Positions 26,305 through 43,100 of a stretch of DNA of 64,000 bases are shown here, piece after piece. The position numbers were made by a program, and so were the translations under genes. The stretch is from Rhinopithecus roxellana. Its lineage: Eukaryota > Chordata > Mammalia > Primates > Cercopithecidae. The notes below the pieces were generated by a model that was given only the letters and a program-made list of their open reading frames with translations, did no database searches and had not been told where the DNA came from. Each line of letters starts with the position of its first letter. Within the stretch, counting starts at the first letter, position 1. The stretch lies in assembly GCF_007565055.1 (NCBI RefSeq), contig NC_044553.1:41493916-41557915 (forward strand), written 5' to 3'.

Positions 26305-26610
26305 ACTTTTCACCAGATCCATGCTTCTACCCTGCCTGGCTCAGAACCATAATCATTGTTCACTTGGATTACTATGTAACTTCCTAAGAGGGCTCAATGT
26401 GTCTACCCCATCACCTTATGTCTGTTCTCAACAGAGCAGCCAGAATTATTTTTTAAAAAAGGAAGTCAGATTATATCACTCTTCTGCACAGAATGTTCTA
26501 AGGCCTTTCATTTAAGTTAAATTCAAAGTCCTACAAAACTCTACATGATCTGGTCCATGTTACGCTTCTCACCCCTCTAAATCTAATTCTGTCCCCTTGC
26601 ACATATCTCC
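26305..26610 (+). mobile_element. L2 LINE fragment, sense
   Basis: 'aacagagcagccagaattat', 'gttaaattcaaagtcctaca' and 'catgatctggtccatgttac' follow the L2 ORF2/3' order. A tail-like 'gtgctcataaaagcatttg' with 'gttgaatgaattgaa' lies at 26717-26750. Confidence 0.75.
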
Positions 26611-26759
26611 ATGTGACTGGAGAGCCAATGAAGAGCTGATGCGCAGGGAAGTAATGTGAACAATGCTTTACCCCTGCTTTTTATGACAGAGACAGAACTT
26701 AGGACAGTGCCGAGTAGGTGCTCATAAAAGCATTTGTTGAATGAATTGAATAAATAAAT

Positions 26760-27225
26760 AAACTGATTTTTCTCCAAATAATACGGTAAGTAATTATAGA
26801 TATATTTCAACTATGATAAACAAGATTGAATGAAATGCCCTATTCTGTGGTAGACTCTCAATGCTTGCCTAAGGCCTCTTGCACTTACTCTGGGTCATGT
26901 GGCAGGATCCCAGATGATGAGATATGGGAAAGGTAAATGAAGGTCACTTCTCGTCCCAACCCATAAAAACATCTTGTCACCCGCAGTGCAATAACTTGGA
27001 AGGATGTATATTCCAGATGGCATAGCTACCAGGTGGAGAAGGGCTGCCTAGTCAGCCCCAGACTTTGGATGTTTAAGAAATAATCTTTTATTGTGTTAAC
27101 TTACTGATATTTGGATATTTATTTGTTACCATAGCACAATCTGGCTTCTTTTGACTAAAAGAACTTCAGCTCCTTTTCCAACCTGCCACCCCACTATTTA
27201 AAATATATCCATGTTTATGTGACTA
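26760..27225. other. UNC13C: Unassigned stretch
   Basis: No family assigned. The text near 26850-27060 ('ggtcatgtggcaggatccca') could be an old LTR. Confidence 0.4.
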
Positions 27226-27229
27226 TCCT

Positions 27230-27690
27230 ATTTATAAATCTTGACCAGCTTCCCATTTACTCACAGGATGAAATCCAGACTCTCCCATTATCCACAGTGC
27301 CTCTAAGGTCTAAGCCCTGATTATCACTCCTGACTTTAACATCATCTCCACATTGCATTCCATGATTCAGTACATTAAACTCCATGGTGACTTTGCCTGC
27401 CTTATATTTACCTGCCTGGAGTGTGCATCACTTCTCCAAACTTCCCTCCTAATGGCTAACCCCAGCTCAGCTAACCTTTTCAGAAAGTCTTTATAACCTC
27501 TTCTAGCTGGATTTGGTGTTTCGGTTCCCTGTTCTCATAATACCCTCACATGTCACCACCACTGCACTTATCACGGTGAATTCATTAGGTGCATCATGTG
27601 ATATCAGTTTGACCTATCTTCCCAGCTAAACTGTGAGTTTCATCTTTGTATTCCCATTGCCTGGTGGTATACCTGACTCTGAGTAGGGTT
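27230..27690 (+). mobile_element. L2 LINE 3' end, sense
   Basis: 'cttcccatttactcacagg', 'gaaatccagactctcccat', 'gcctgccttatatttacctg' and 'ccagctaaactgtgagtttc' run in L2 order to the 3' end. Confidence 0.75.
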
Positions 27691-27794
27691 GATAAACAAA
27701 GTAATTATCTAGTAAAAATAACATTAAAAAAAAAAAAAAAGCAGTGCCTTAGTTACTTATTTATGGTATCCTTCAATGACTCTACATTAAAACC

Positions 27795-27925
27795 TATGGT
27801 AAGGAACATAATCACTGATATTAAAACCCCTGAGTTCAAATTACATCTCTACTTTTTAGAATTATGGCCTTTGGTAAGCTAGTTAGCCTCTTCATGTCTA
27901 GTTTTTTCATCATATTCATGCTACT
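27795..27925 (+). mobile_element. MIR SINE fragment, sense
   Basis: 'aacccctgagttcaaattac' and 'ggtaagctagttagcctctt' correspond to the MIR core. Confidence 0.65.
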
Positions 27926-30515
27926 TCTGTTTGCTCTGAATCCTCTCTGGATAATATAATGCCTTGCCTGAAAGAAAAAGTTAAGGATTCCAGCACTGTT
28001 AAACACAGTACAGTTCTGATTATTTAAATGTGGAATCATACTTTCTCTTTCCAAAGGGATTTTGAAGAACCATATAAAAATAAAATGCTTAGAATGAAAA
28101 AGGAAAATTGATTTGATAGAAAAGTAGAAAAAGCTGCAGTTAGAACAAGATAGAAGTGTGGTCTCCGGAGACTGGCTGTGCACTCAGTAGGTGGGACTTA
28201 CCTTGGCTGAATTGCCAGGCTCCGCATCTGCACTTCAGTTTAGCTTAAGATCTCCAATGTGTCAGTGTACACAGAGGTCATTGGTGTCTTGCAGAGAGAT
28301 ACACAAAAGATCAATCTATAAACTAGGATAGATGTCTATCCAGCAGATACCTCATCAGCCCTATTATATGCCAGGCACTGGTGTTGGCTCTTAGGACATG
28401 TCAGAGAACAAACGATAGTTTCTTTGAAATAAAAAATAAACATTTCCAACTGATTGAAAATGTTTTAGTTTACACTCTCCTGGGTGAACATCTATGTGAA
28501 AATAAAACCTGTAATCTGAAGGTTATTTTAGGAGCATGGAACAAGAGTAGAATGAATTAGTTGGATAATATTAATAGTGACTATTGCTAGTGTGAACACA
28601 TCCGTTTTAATAAAATCTACATAAAGAGACCCCCTAATTGTGGAATGAGTGGGATAGATAAGACTTTCTTTTTAAATGTGTTTTAAACGAATTATGCTGA
28701 GCTAATGTCAGCATTAACTCAGTTCCGTGGAAACCACTCTGCGAAAGAACTTTTCTGTTGAACAATGAAAACCCTTATTAACTGATTTCTACAGTCCCCT
28801 CCACTCCTACCCTGAAATCAAAACTTGTTTACACAGAGATCATCCACAAGAAGATGCCAAAAACCAATAAAACCTTTCTGCCTAAGATGCTCGTATTTTA
28901 ATTTTATATATTTTGGTAAATTTTAAGTCGTTTATTGAATGACTACCTAAGAAAATTGTATTAAGATATGCCTTAACTAAAACACGTGTACACTTTTAGT
29001 TCTGAAGCACAATTAGGGACTTTTTAAAATCTTATTTTGAATCTGATTAGAAGGTTTGTAACTAAAAACAAGAACAAACGAAAGTTCTTGACATTCATGT
29101 GATGATTTCTTTTGAAAATCATTTCTCCAAATGAAGGTGTTTTGTTATAAGACAGCATGAGTGATACAGATACATGAATGCAGAGGGAAATGTGCCACCT
29201 AAAAGTGGGAGTCATATGTCAAATCAGTAGAAACATATTTCTGTATTAACTTTTGGATATATACACACACACATGCACATATATGCTTAGACTCTTTGTT
29301 GCCCTCCCAAGTCAAATTCTCTCACTTCTTCTCTCAAAGGAAATCTCTGTTATGAATTTCTTATTAGCTTTGATGAACATAGTTTCATCTTTGTGTACAT
29401 TTACTACATATATCTATTATTTGTGATACAGTCTTTATCTCCATCAACCTGTGATATAATACATTTTAGAAATAGGTAATACAGTGTTATTGTTATATAT
29501 ACTAATTCTAGAACCAGATTGTCTAAATTTAATTATTCTTCTATAATTTTTAAAGCTCAATATTAATTTTTGAGAATTATCTATGCTGATGCATGTATGT
29601 ACAGTTTGTTGATTTTTTACAACTGCCTACAGCATATACAGCAATATACACATCAATTCCAATTTTTCTGCAATGAATATCTTTGTCATAGATGTGTAAA
29701 AATTTCAGTATAGTCTTTTGAAGGAGAAGGGAATACCCTCCTTTCCTCTACTTTTTCCCTTCCACTAGACAGAATGTGGACCTGATTTTGAGCCATCTTG
29801 TACCATGTGGACAGAAGCACCCTTTACTTTTCACATACATTAAAATACCTTATTTGTCTGATACCCATGGTAACATTGAGTTTAGTGAAAACAGAAACTC
29901 CATTAATCTTACTATTGAATTTGTAGCATATAACACTCTGCAGAGATCAATTAATAATTACTAAATGAAAATTATATCAAAAAACATCTCTTTGTATTAG
30001 ATGGCATGTGATATGTATACCACAATTTTGGCCAGGTTATTCTCTGAAAATTCCTTGAGAAAAAGAAAATATCATCATGGAATACTCTAAACTGGCAACT
30101 CACCTGAATTTAAATGTGGAAAATTTCAGAAAGTCTATGCTTAATTTGCGGATGTATCTTTCTCAGTTATTTTAACCCAAAAGGTTGATTCAGCTATTTG
30201 TCTTTCTCCCTTTCCTTTGATTTTGCTCTAGCCAATTTCTAAATAATTCAGCAATGAAAGAAAAGTTAGAATGTGCCCTGAAATGTACATGTAGAAAAAT
30301 ATCCAATTCTACAACTCTTAATTTGAATGATTTCAATAGTAATCATTAAGAAACTGGCTATAATATGTCCCTGACTTTTCTTAGCTATTTTTCCCGCAAT
30401 GTACTTTCTTATGTAATCATTGGCATTAGTTAGGGAATGATGTTTATTCTGAAAGAAAGGTGCCTTTTTACCACCTCATATGCTCATTCTATTAGTTCTA
30501 AATCTGTGTAAATAT
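27926..30515. other. UNC13C: Repeat-poor stretch
   Basis: About 2.6 kb with little recognisable repeat. A possible old repeat lies at 28350-28420 ('tatatgccaggcactggtg'), and a degraded L1M-like part at 29400-29720. No exon seen. Confidence 0.45.
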
Positions 30516-30527
30516 AAAGATAACTTA

Positions 30528-32106
<1,579 letters not shown>

Positions 32107-33025
32107 TATTTTTCTAAAATTCAGATAAATACACAAAATAATAATAAACATTTTACAAGACTGAAAAAATAAGCAAGCACTAAACTCAGTATATGGTCTT
32201 ATGTAAGTCAAAAGGAGATGAAATTATAGAATGGTAATTAAAAAGAAATGAAAAGATAAGAATGATAGATGGTATGAATAGAAAGGCAGACAGGAAACTT
32301 GCATGATCTAAGTCCCTAAATTTAAGGTTCTAACCTCTCCTCCACCTCAAAGAAAAAAAGAGTAAGTCTAAATGTCTGCAGCAAAATATGCTATATTTGT
32401 GATATCTCTGGGGTCAATTACCTAGACTTCATATAACTTTTCAATTGATATGAATTTAACGTCTAACAAGTGTAGAGCTCAGATTTAATGTTGACTCTTT
32501 TTGCCCCACATGGCCATACACAAAATTGAAATGGAGACCTCTGAAATAGTGCAGTATTATAATCATAAAATTGCTGTAGTGGCATCAAGAGGTATAATCA
32601 ATATTGTGTCATGTGATTTTTATTTTACTGTGTTCATTCTTTAGAAGCCTTCATTCTTTAAAGATGTTTTTCATTCACAAATGGTGATAGGAAAAAATGA
32701 ATTTATCTACAATGAGCTTCTTTATATTTTAATACTATCAATTAAGTTGTTTAGAATGTATAATATTTCATTGAAGACTATAGTTTGAGTCATTTCACTT
32801 AAAATTCTTCTATTTTTCATATCGTGACTTTGTATAATAGTTACCCAGGAAACTGATGATTCTTGAATCATGAATATTAGTTTTAAAATATAGTTGTTGA
32901 TTGGGATGGGACATTTTAGTAAGTCAAATTACTCCAAACTCATGAAAAGTCCAGTAAACATAAGAAAATGGAAACTTTTTTTTTTTTTACAATTGTTTGA
33001 CTCTAGTATTTCCTAAATTTCCTGC
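32107..33025. other. UNC13C: Unassigned stretch
   Basis: AT-rich, no family or exon recognised. Confidence 0.45.
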
Positions 33026-33029
33026 TGCT

Positions 33030-33175
33030 AAGAATCATCTGGGGAGCTTATTAAAACACAGGTTCTTGGCTACTTCAGAAAATATAGGATATCCAGTAAA
33101 GTGCGCAAGAATCTGTATTTTTTAACAAGTTAGTCGAATGATACCTGATATTAGGCAACTATTCCATTAAATAAA
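33030..33175 (+). mobile_element. MER5A-like hAT MITE fragment
   Basis: 'aagaatcatctggggagct' and 'agaatctgtattttttaaca' resemble the MER5A order. Confidence 0.65.
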
Positions 33176-34079
33176 ACTTTGTCACTATGGATCCTGATAT
33201 TCTGTTTACTTTTTAGTTTTTCTTTTGAGTAAGTATCTAGAGAAAAACTTGCACTGAAAATTAAATTGTGAAAGAACTATGGTATATAAAAAATCTGTTT
33301 AAGGACTGGTTTTGCCTAATAGTCTGTATTATTTCCCAAGGCTTGGGCTCCTCTTCCCCAGCTTCCCAGAAGTTACAGAAATCTTAATATAATTCCTTTT
33401 TAAGAAAAAAAATTGGTAGATGTTACTTATGTTACTGAGTCCTTGGTAAAATAATACAGCAATTAAGATCAACAGGGAGACAGTATTGTGGAGTATATTA
33501 TAAAACACTTCAGTGCAGGAATTTTATCTCTCTTGCTCACCAATGCATTTTTTATATCCAACCTAACACTTCACGTATACTAGGCATTCCATAAATAGTG
33601 GATGTAATAGTTGCCATTTTTGTTTATAATACATGTGAATCAAAACCATAAGATTTTAATTTTAATTTTAGTTTTACAACTTACTAATTATAAAGAATTA
33701 ACAAATCACTCAGTAGCCATTGTTTTCTTATCTCTAAAATAATGCAATATATTTTGTCTCTACTTCAGAGGTAGTAGAACTCTGATTCTAAAATCAGGAG
33801 GTGTTTGCACTTAGTGAAGCATCTAGTGAATTAGGAAGTAGTGTAGAAACATAAGTAATTAAAAGAGAGAAATATACAGAGATAGAATTAAAGTTAAAAT
33901 ATCATTTACTCAATGATTTCGTTGAACTGTTGGGCTGAAAGTTAAATGTGAAATTTTAAAACAAGAGGTCAGGAACTCTAATCCATCTAAAAAGCTTTCT
34001 ATATGGTTAAATTTAATGCATTTTTAATTGCTATTTTCAGCCTTCCAGGAAACACTGATGCAGTTATTCTCATAGTTTT
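33176..34079. other. UNC13C: Unassigned stretch
   Basis: Short L2-tail-like text near 33520-33600 ('gcaggaattttatctctct', 'aggcattccataaatagtgg'); otherwise nothing recognised. Confidence 0.45.
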
Positions 34080-34442
34080 GATTCTGTTTATATATTGTGG
34101 TTATATAAATATATAACATATATACTTTAATATTTTTATGTAAATATAGAACATATATACATTTTATAATTATACATATAATTACAGGTGTATTTTAATA
34201 TAAATATATAATTATATTTATTTATAATATATAATGATAATATATAATTTTTAATTATCTATAATTATAATAATATATAATTATATATTTATATTTATAT
34301 AAAATATGCTTATATAATATACAAATTAATATATAATATAAAATAAATATTTTATGTTTGTATATTAACTTGTATATATTATATATAATTATATTTATAT
34401 ATAAATATATTTTTATATAAATATATATATAGAGAGAGAGAG
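34080..34442. repeat. AT-rich low-complexity block
   Basis: About 350 bp almost only A/T with many 'tatata' and 'taatata' units, able to fold as short cruciforms. It ends in (GA)n at 34429-34442. Confidence 0.9.
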
Positions 34443-36120
34443 TGAGTCAGGTTATCCTCTCTGAAGAATATTATTGGTCATAATTGTTTTAATTCATCAC
34501 CAGCAAGAAAATCACGTGAATAAAATGGTGTTGGTGTTGCATTAATAAAATGGTATTTAATGTGCTGATTAGACATAGTCTCTTTTATTTAAAGTCTCAT
34601 GTTTTGTAGCATGTTTCTTCTAAAGTTCCTGATTCATCAGAACAGTGTCAAACAGAAGGCATAAAACAAAAATACAGCAATTAATTATGCTAAATTCTAG
34701 AATACATATGTATTTTTGCTATCACTCATAAGTGGTGTCTATATATAATCTCTAATAGATGGCTAGCAAAGACAGACTAGATTGTAATAATCCAGTAATC
34801 CAATTTCCCCTTGCTCTCTCCAGAACAAGTTAATGGATAATGGAATCTCGCCAGAAAATGAATTGGTCCCTTTCTTTATTTCCATGCTGCATTTTATTTT
34901 CCTTAAATATGCTATATGGCTCTCTATAGAGGTGTTCAATTTTGTTACCATTCCTTAAATATCTTATTAAAAATGCAGTTTGTGTATCCTATTTTATTGA
35001 TTTTTACAATTTTATCTATTGAAAAACTCTGAGACATTCTTCTTTGGCAACGGTGAAAATGGCCAAGAGGAAGCATCCAAAATTATGCAGGAAGATTAGT
35101 TTTGAGATTTCTGTCTCATACGAGAAAAAGGATTTAAATGTAATTCATTTATTCACATATAAATAAAATTTGTTGACTTCTTGTTCTGTACCAAACACTA
35201 AGAATAAGAGAAACAGCAGTGAGCAAGACAAACACAGTTAGTGTCCTCATGGAACTCTACCCAGAGAGGCAGACATTTGAAAAAACATTATTAGACCAAT
35301 AACTAAAATAGTGTCAGATGCCAGGCAGGAAAAAATATAATGTAGTATTAAAAGAAAAACCCATCCTGGTCTGGGATGTAGGGAAGAGTAGAATTTAAAA
35401 TAATATGGTTTCTGTTATGAATACATCCAGACTGACTCTGCTGGAGGTGGTAATTCTGGAGATGTGTCCCTACAAAGACCAGGGAAATGTTACAATCAAT
35501 CAATCAATCAATCGTCAATAAAACAAAACAAAACATTATCTTACTTTCATTCAACATCCCAGTGTAGTAGTACCTAGAATTCTACAGACAGTTGTATATT
35601 TCATCCCAGCAAAGAGGTAAGGTAGAATCACTTTCATTGGGCTTCTGCTAAAACTATCTTAGCTCTTTCATCTGTACTGTGCCTAAACCAATGGTCAAGT
35701 ATCTGGCCTCATTTACTTAACCTATCAGAAGCGTTTGTTATTGTTGGTCACTCCATCTTTCCTGAAACACTTTATTTTCTAAATGTCTAATTGCTCTTCT
35801 TATCGGCTTTCCTCTGACCTCACTAACTGCTCGCTTTTAGATTCTTTGCCAAATGCCCTCCTCTACCAGGCCTGTAAATGTTAGAACTCCTGGGGTTCCG
35901 TCCTTGGCTTTTACTCTAGCTACACTGCTTCACACACAAAGCAGTCCCATAAAAACCTGGAGGACACCAACCAATTGAAAAACGAGTAGTATCTGGGCCA
36001 GGATGAAGGAGCTAGACTCTTTTGCTTTGATTCTGGAAATAGCTCTTACGGTTCCTAGGGAAGAATTGGTTGTCCTGCCTGCTTCATGTCAACAAATAAC
36101 CTTATTTTGTTTTGGCAAGT
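34443..36120. other. UNC13C: Unassigned stretch
   Basis: An old repeat of unknown family may cover 35160-35400 ('gttctgtaccaaacactaag', 'agcagtgagcaagacaaaca'). A small (CAAT)4 lies at 35494-35511. No exon seen. Confidence 0.45.
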
Positions 36121-36124
36121 AGTG

Positions 36125-36330
36125 GAGGTCTTAGGAAGAGATGCAGCTTTGAAATCAAACCCACCTGGATTCAAACAGAGGCTCCCATCAATTAGGAAGC
36201 TATTGAGTCTTGGACAAGTTACTTCGCTCTTCTAAGCCTCAATGTTTTCATTTAGGGAAAAAAAAAAAAAGGGGGGATGACAATAACTACTCATAGAATT
36301 GATGTGAGGATTAGTTGAGAGAATGTCTGT
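36125..36330 (+). mobile_element. MIR SINE, sense
   Basis: 'cccacctggattcaaacag', 'gagtcttggacaagttactt' and 'gatgtgaggattagttgag' follow the MIR order, with an inserted A/G run at 36258-36277. Confidence 0.85.
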
Positions 36331-36898
36331 GAATCATCTTACTCATAGGTATTCTGGAGATGGTCCTTTTCTTTATTCCATCAATAGTTGCCTTGTTTTT
36401 GTGCTAAATTCACTGACCAGACAGGAGTTTGTGCTATAACACCATACACTGAAACACAAACAGTTTTTGATTCAGTGCTGCTTCTACTGATCCTGTTAGC
36501 TTTATAAAAATGGAGATTATAACACAAAAAATAGTTTGCTGGACCTACCAGGCTTACTCTGAAATGCATATGCTGTCACTCTCCATCTGCTTGTAAAGCA
36601 TCTTCCAGGTATTTGGAAGCATTGGAATGTGCTCTCTAATTAAACTTGGCACTGACGCCCTATAAAAATTGCTGGAAATGTACTTCATTGTCCTTTCTTC
36701 TTTTTGGTCGCATAGCTTCTGGAATAGGTTTCCTTCAGAGACAGTAAGAGGAACAAGGTTGTACAAACCAAAGTAGTACTTCCAACTCAAGGAATATCTC
36801 AACTTTACTATTATTCAGAGAAAACAACTAAACGATCAGTGCCCTCAAATTCTGCATAAAATGTAACTTGGAATTAAATAATATGGGAATAGTTACTT
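36331..36898. other. UNC13C: Unassigned stretch
   Basis: No repeat family or exon recognised. Confidence 0.45.
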
Positions 36899-36899
36899 G

Positions 36900-37315
36900 C
36901 TATGGTTTGAATGTTTGTCCCCTGTAAAATTCATGTTGAGATATAATCTCCAATGTGGCAGTATTGACAGATGAGGCCCTTAAGAGGTGATTGGGCCACA
37001 CGGGTTCTGACCACATGAATAGATTATTTCATTTATGGATTATTGTGTTAGTGAGCTATCATAGGAGCAGAGCTGGTGGCTTTATTGGAACAGGAAGAAA
37101 GGCCTGAACTATCATGTTCAGCCTTCTTGCCATGTGATGCCCTGTGCCACCTCCAGACTCTACACAGAGTCCCCACCAAGAAAGCCTTCAGCAGACGTTG
37201 ACCCTCAAGCTTGAACTTCTCAGCTTCCGTAATTGTAAGAAATAAATATATTTTCTTTATAAATTTCCCAATTTCAGGTATTTTGTTATGATCAGCAGAA
37301 ACAAACTTAAAACTT
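36900..37315 (+). mobile_element. MaLR solitary LTR (MST/MLT1 class), sense
   Basis: Opens 'tatggtttgaatgtttgtcc', continues 'aatgtggcagtattgacag' and 'taagaggtgattgggcca', and ends with 'gaaataaatatattttcttt' and an 'ttgttatgatcagcag' terminus. The AATAAA-like signal is present. Non-coding and diverged. Confidence 0.85.
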
Positions 37316-37432
37316 TACTTAAGTAATTATCAAGTATCAAAGACAAGCAAGAATTAGAATTCTTTCTATGATCATGCGGTCTACACATGTCATGTATCAT
37401 TTCATTATCTCTGAATTAATCTTGATTTTTAA

Positions 37433-38500
<1,068 letters not shown>

Positions 38501-38516
38501 TACTGTTCTACCAAAG

Positions 38517-38895
38517 ATGTTTTAGTCCTTTTGGGCTGCTGTAACAAAAATACCTTAGACTGGGTAATTAATAAACAACAGTTATTTATTTCTCAGAGTT
38601 CTCGAAGCTGGGAAGTTCAAGATCAAGATGCCAGCAGATTTAGTGTCTGGTGGGATATGCTCTCTGCTTCCAAGGTAGCAACATTTTGCTGAAACCTCAC
38701 CTACCAGAAGGAGCAAAAGCAGCTTTCAACCTCTTTTATTAGGGCACAGATCTCATTCATGTGGGCAGAACTTTTATTATTTGATAATTCCCCAAAAAGT
38801 TCCAACTTTTAATCCTATCACATTGAGTATTAGGAATATTTTAGGAATATAACATATGAATTTTTGTGGGATACCCAACATTCAGACCATAGTCA
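38517..38895 (-). mobile_element. MaLR LTR, antisense
   Basis: 'tccttttgggctgctgtaac', 'cttagactgggtaattaat' and 'aagttcaagatcaagatgcc' are the reverse complement of a MaLR LTR related to the one at 36900. It ends near 'cccaacattcagaccatag'. Confidence 0.85.
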
Positions 38896-40110
38896 TTGTC
38901 AACAGTTTTTACAAATTTGATAGATATAAAAAATTATTACTGAGGAATTTCAATTTACATCAATATTAATATTGATAAGTTTAAACATTTTTGTATATTA
39001 AAAAGGCACTTCAATGTTTAATCAAAGTTTTCTTCATTTTCTTATTGATTTATGTATTCTGATCTATAGGACCTTGTTCTATTTTAAGGAAATTGCACTT
39101 TGTCTTGATAAAGGATTCAAACATAATTTCTTTAGATTTTGTTTAAATTTCTTTAGTTTTTTTTAAAGTTTATGTTGTTAATTGTATCAGTTTATAGCTT
39201 ATAGGATTTATGTTATGTTGTAAACTACAGTCCCCACTTTGAGATTATTTTTTAAAATCTCATCCCATCTTTCCATCTAGAATTTTTACAGTATTTTTAG
39301 GTTAAATGTATGACTTACCTGGAATTTATTTTTATATAAATTTTTACATTGTCTTAAAGCAGTGTTTTATTATAAATTTCAAAATAAATGATAATTATGA
39401 AGTATAGAGCAGAATCAAATCAACAAATGTTTTTGCTTTGCATTTTCTCTATCCTAAAAAACAACCTGGAATATTTTTAAAATATTCTTATTTTCTTGCA
39501 TTATCTAACAGGACTTTCTATGCATTGTTTTTATGAAATATTAAATTTGAAAATATTTGTTAAGCTCAGCTTTAAGAAAAAAATAATTTTTTATTCTAAT
39601 ATTTGAAATTCTTAAATTTTTAGCATTATACATTTACACATACTTTTTATACACTGATAAACTTAAAAGATAAAGCAAAAATTGAAGAGGTTTCAGCATA
39701 TGCATATATTAAAAAATAACTTTAAGCCTCTAAAGTTAGCATAAACTTAGACATATTCGCAGGTATAAACATTTTAGGAGAAAATAATTTGGGGAGATAA
39801 TTACTGAGAAATCCAGGGGAAACATACAAACACATTCTTTCATCCTTTCAGTAAACTGTTCTTTGGTTTCCATGTAAATTTCCCTTGCTCTTAGAGTACA
39901 ACTTACAAAACACATTTTTCACATATATATGAGGAAAACACACACATATATATGTGTGTGTATATATATGTAAACCATTATTTTATATATGTGTGTGTAT
40001 ATGTATGTATGTATATATGTTAATCTTTTCTCTATTATTATCAAAAGCCCAAAGCCAGGGAGACTTGCCTGTGCTAATCATAGTGCACAAAGATAGCTAT
40101 TAACTCTTTT
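38896..40110. other. UNC13C: AT-rich unassigned stretch
   Basis: Possible antisense L1M remains at 39040-39340. A TA/TG alternating patch lies at 39925-40020 ('tatatatgtgtgtgtatata'). No exon seen. Confidence 0.45.
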
Positions 40111-40114
40111 TAGT

Positions 40115-43100
40115 TAAAAAATATCTAGGAGTTTCTGCATTTACTCAGTTTGCAATCTAGCTTTCCTAGCACCATTTATTAAGGCCTATCTTTTCCCCAG
40201 TGTATATTCTTTCCAACTTTGTCAAAAATGAGTTGGCTATAAGTATGTGAATTTCTTTCTGGATTCTCTATTCTATACCTTGGCCAATAGATCTGTTTTT
40301 ATGCCAGTACCATGCTGTTTTGGTCACTATAGCTTTGTGGTATTTTGAGGTCAGGTAGTATGATGCCTCCAGCTTCATTCTTTTTGATTAAGATTGTTTT
40401 GGATATTTGGGTCTTTTGTTGTTCCATACAAATTTTAGGATTGGTTTTTCTATTTCTATGAAGAACATCATTGCTATTTTCATAGGGATCACATTAATCT
40501 TAGCTCCCTTTGGGTAGTACAGACATTTAATATTATTTCTTCCATTGAGTGGACACAAAATGTCATTCCAATTATTTATATCTTCAATTTATTTCATCAG
40601 TTATCTTATAGTTTTCAGTATAGAGATTGTTGACCTCCATGGTTAAATGTATCACTATTTTATATTTTATAACTATTATACATTGGATTACATTCCTTTT
40701 TTTTTTTTTTTTTTTTTTGAGATGGAGTCTCACTCAGTGGCCCAGACTGGAGTGCAGTGGCCGGATCTCAGCTCACTGCAAGCTCCGCCTCCCGGGTTTA
40801 CGCCATTCTCCTACCTCAGCCTCCTGAGTAGCTGGGACTACAGGCGCCTGCCACCTCGCCCAGCTGGTTTTTTTGTATTTTTTAGTAGAGACAGGGTTTC
40901 ACCATGTTAGCCAGGATGGTCTTGATTTCCTGACCTGATGATCCGCCCGTCTCGGCCTCCCAAAGTGCTGGGATTACAGGCTTGAGCTACCGCGCCCGGC
41001 CTACATTCTTGATTTATTTTTCAGATTGTAATTGGTGTATAGAAATGCAACTAATTTTTATTTGCTGATTTTGTATGCTGCAGCTTTACTAAATTCATTT
41101 CTTTATTGGTTCCAATTTTTTGTGTGTGTGGAGTCTGGGTTTTCTGTATTTTTAATCATGCCATCCTCAAACAGGGATAGTTTGACTTTCTCCTATCCAA
41201 TTTGGATGCCGTTTATCTCTTTCTCTTGTCCAATTGCTATAGCTAAGACTTCCAGTATTGTGTTGGATAAAAACAGTGAAAGTGGACATCCTTGTTTTGT
41301 TCCATAACTTAGAGAAAAATGCTCCCAACTTTTCCCAATTGAGTATGATGTTATCTGTGGTTTGTCATATATGGCCTTTATTGTGTTGAAGTATATTACT
41401 TTTATACCTAATTTGTTGAGGATTTTTTTATCATGAAAAAAATGTTAACTTTTATAGAATTTTTTTTCTGCATCTGCTGAAATATTCATATTTGATTTTT
41501 TGGTTTTTGTCCTTGATTCTGTTAGTATGATGTATTACGTTTATTGATTTGCATATGTTGAACCCTCCTTGTACCCCTGGTGTGATTCTGTTTGGTAATA
41601 ATGAAGGACCTTTTTAAAGTGTTGCTTAATTTGTTTTGCTAGTGTTAAGAGTTTTTGCATCTATGTTCAACAGGGATATTGGCCTCTAGTTTTCCTTTTT
41701 TGTTGTATCATTGTCTGATTTTCGTATCATGGTAATGCTGACTTTATAAAGTAAGTTGAAGGTATTCCCACCTCTTCAATTTTTTATGATAAATTTGAGA
41801 AAAGTTAATGAGTTCTTCCTGAAATATTTGGTAATTCAATATTATTGACAAATATTTATTAGCAGTGAAGCCATCAGGTCCTGGACTCCTCTTTGATGGG
41901 AGAGTCTATTATTGCCTCAGTCTTGTTCCTTATTTTTAGTCTGTTCAGTTCTCTATTTCTTCATGATTCAGTCTTGGTAGGCTGTGTGTGTTCAGGAATT
42001 TATACATTTCTTCTAGATTTTTCCACTTTTTGGCATGTAATTGTTCATAATATTATCTTTTGTATTTGTATTTAATCATTTGTATTTCTGTGGCATCTGT
42101 TGTGATGTCTCCTTTTATCATCTCTAATTATGCTTATTTTAGTCTTCTCTCTTTTTTACTTACACTAGCTAATGGTTTATAAATGTTTTTTATTTTTTGA
42201 AAACAAAGTCTTGGTTTTGTTAATCTTTCATATTTTTAAAATCTCTATTTTATTTATTTCTGTCCTGGTCTCTGTTATTTCTTTTCTTCTACCAATATTA
42301 AGTTTAGTTTGTTTTTGTTTTTCTAGTTTCTTAAGGTATACCTTTCTTGATGTAAGTGTTCATTGCTGTAACTTCCCTCTTAAAACTGCTTTTGCTGTAT
42401 CTCATAGGTTTGGGTATGCTGTGTTTCTATTTTCACTTGTCTCAAGGAATTATCTAATTTCTTCATTATGTAAATTCTCCATTATTGTTCAGGAGCGTGT
42501 TGTTTAATGTATATGAATTTGTACAGTTTCCAATATTCCTTTTGCTATTGATTTTTAGTTTTTTTCATTGTAATCAGAAATGACAGTTGATATTATTTTG
42601 ATCTTTAAACATTTATAAAGACTTGTTCTGTGACCTAACATATGATTTGTACTGGAGAATGTTTCAAGTGCTGTTGAGAAAAAAATTGTATTCAGCAGGC
42701 AGCTGTTGGATGACATTTTCTATTTGGTCTTGAGTGCAGTTTAACTTTGATATTTCTTTGTTGATTTTCTGCCTGAATGATCTATCCATTGCTGAAAATG
42801 GAATACTGAAGTAATCTACTATTATTTTATTGCATCAATTCCTTTAAGTCTGTTAATATTTAATTTATTTATTTAGGAGCTCTGATGTTGAATGCATATA
42901 TATTTAGAATTCTTGTGTCTGCTTGCTGCATTGACCCCTTTATCATTATATAATTGCCTTTTTTTCACCATGCTCCACTTAAAGTCTGTTTTATCTGACA
43001 TAAGCAAAGCTACTTTCAGATTAAAGAAGTCTCCTTAGCATTTTTCTTGTAAGATAGGGCTGGTGTTGAGGAATGCACTCAGCATTTATTTGCCTGGGAA

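Noticed and set aside
35493..35511. Short tandem CAAT repeats as a CRISPR-like array
   Set aside because: Four 4-bp units without spacers. No CRISPR array exists in this window, nor would one be expected in a primate genome.
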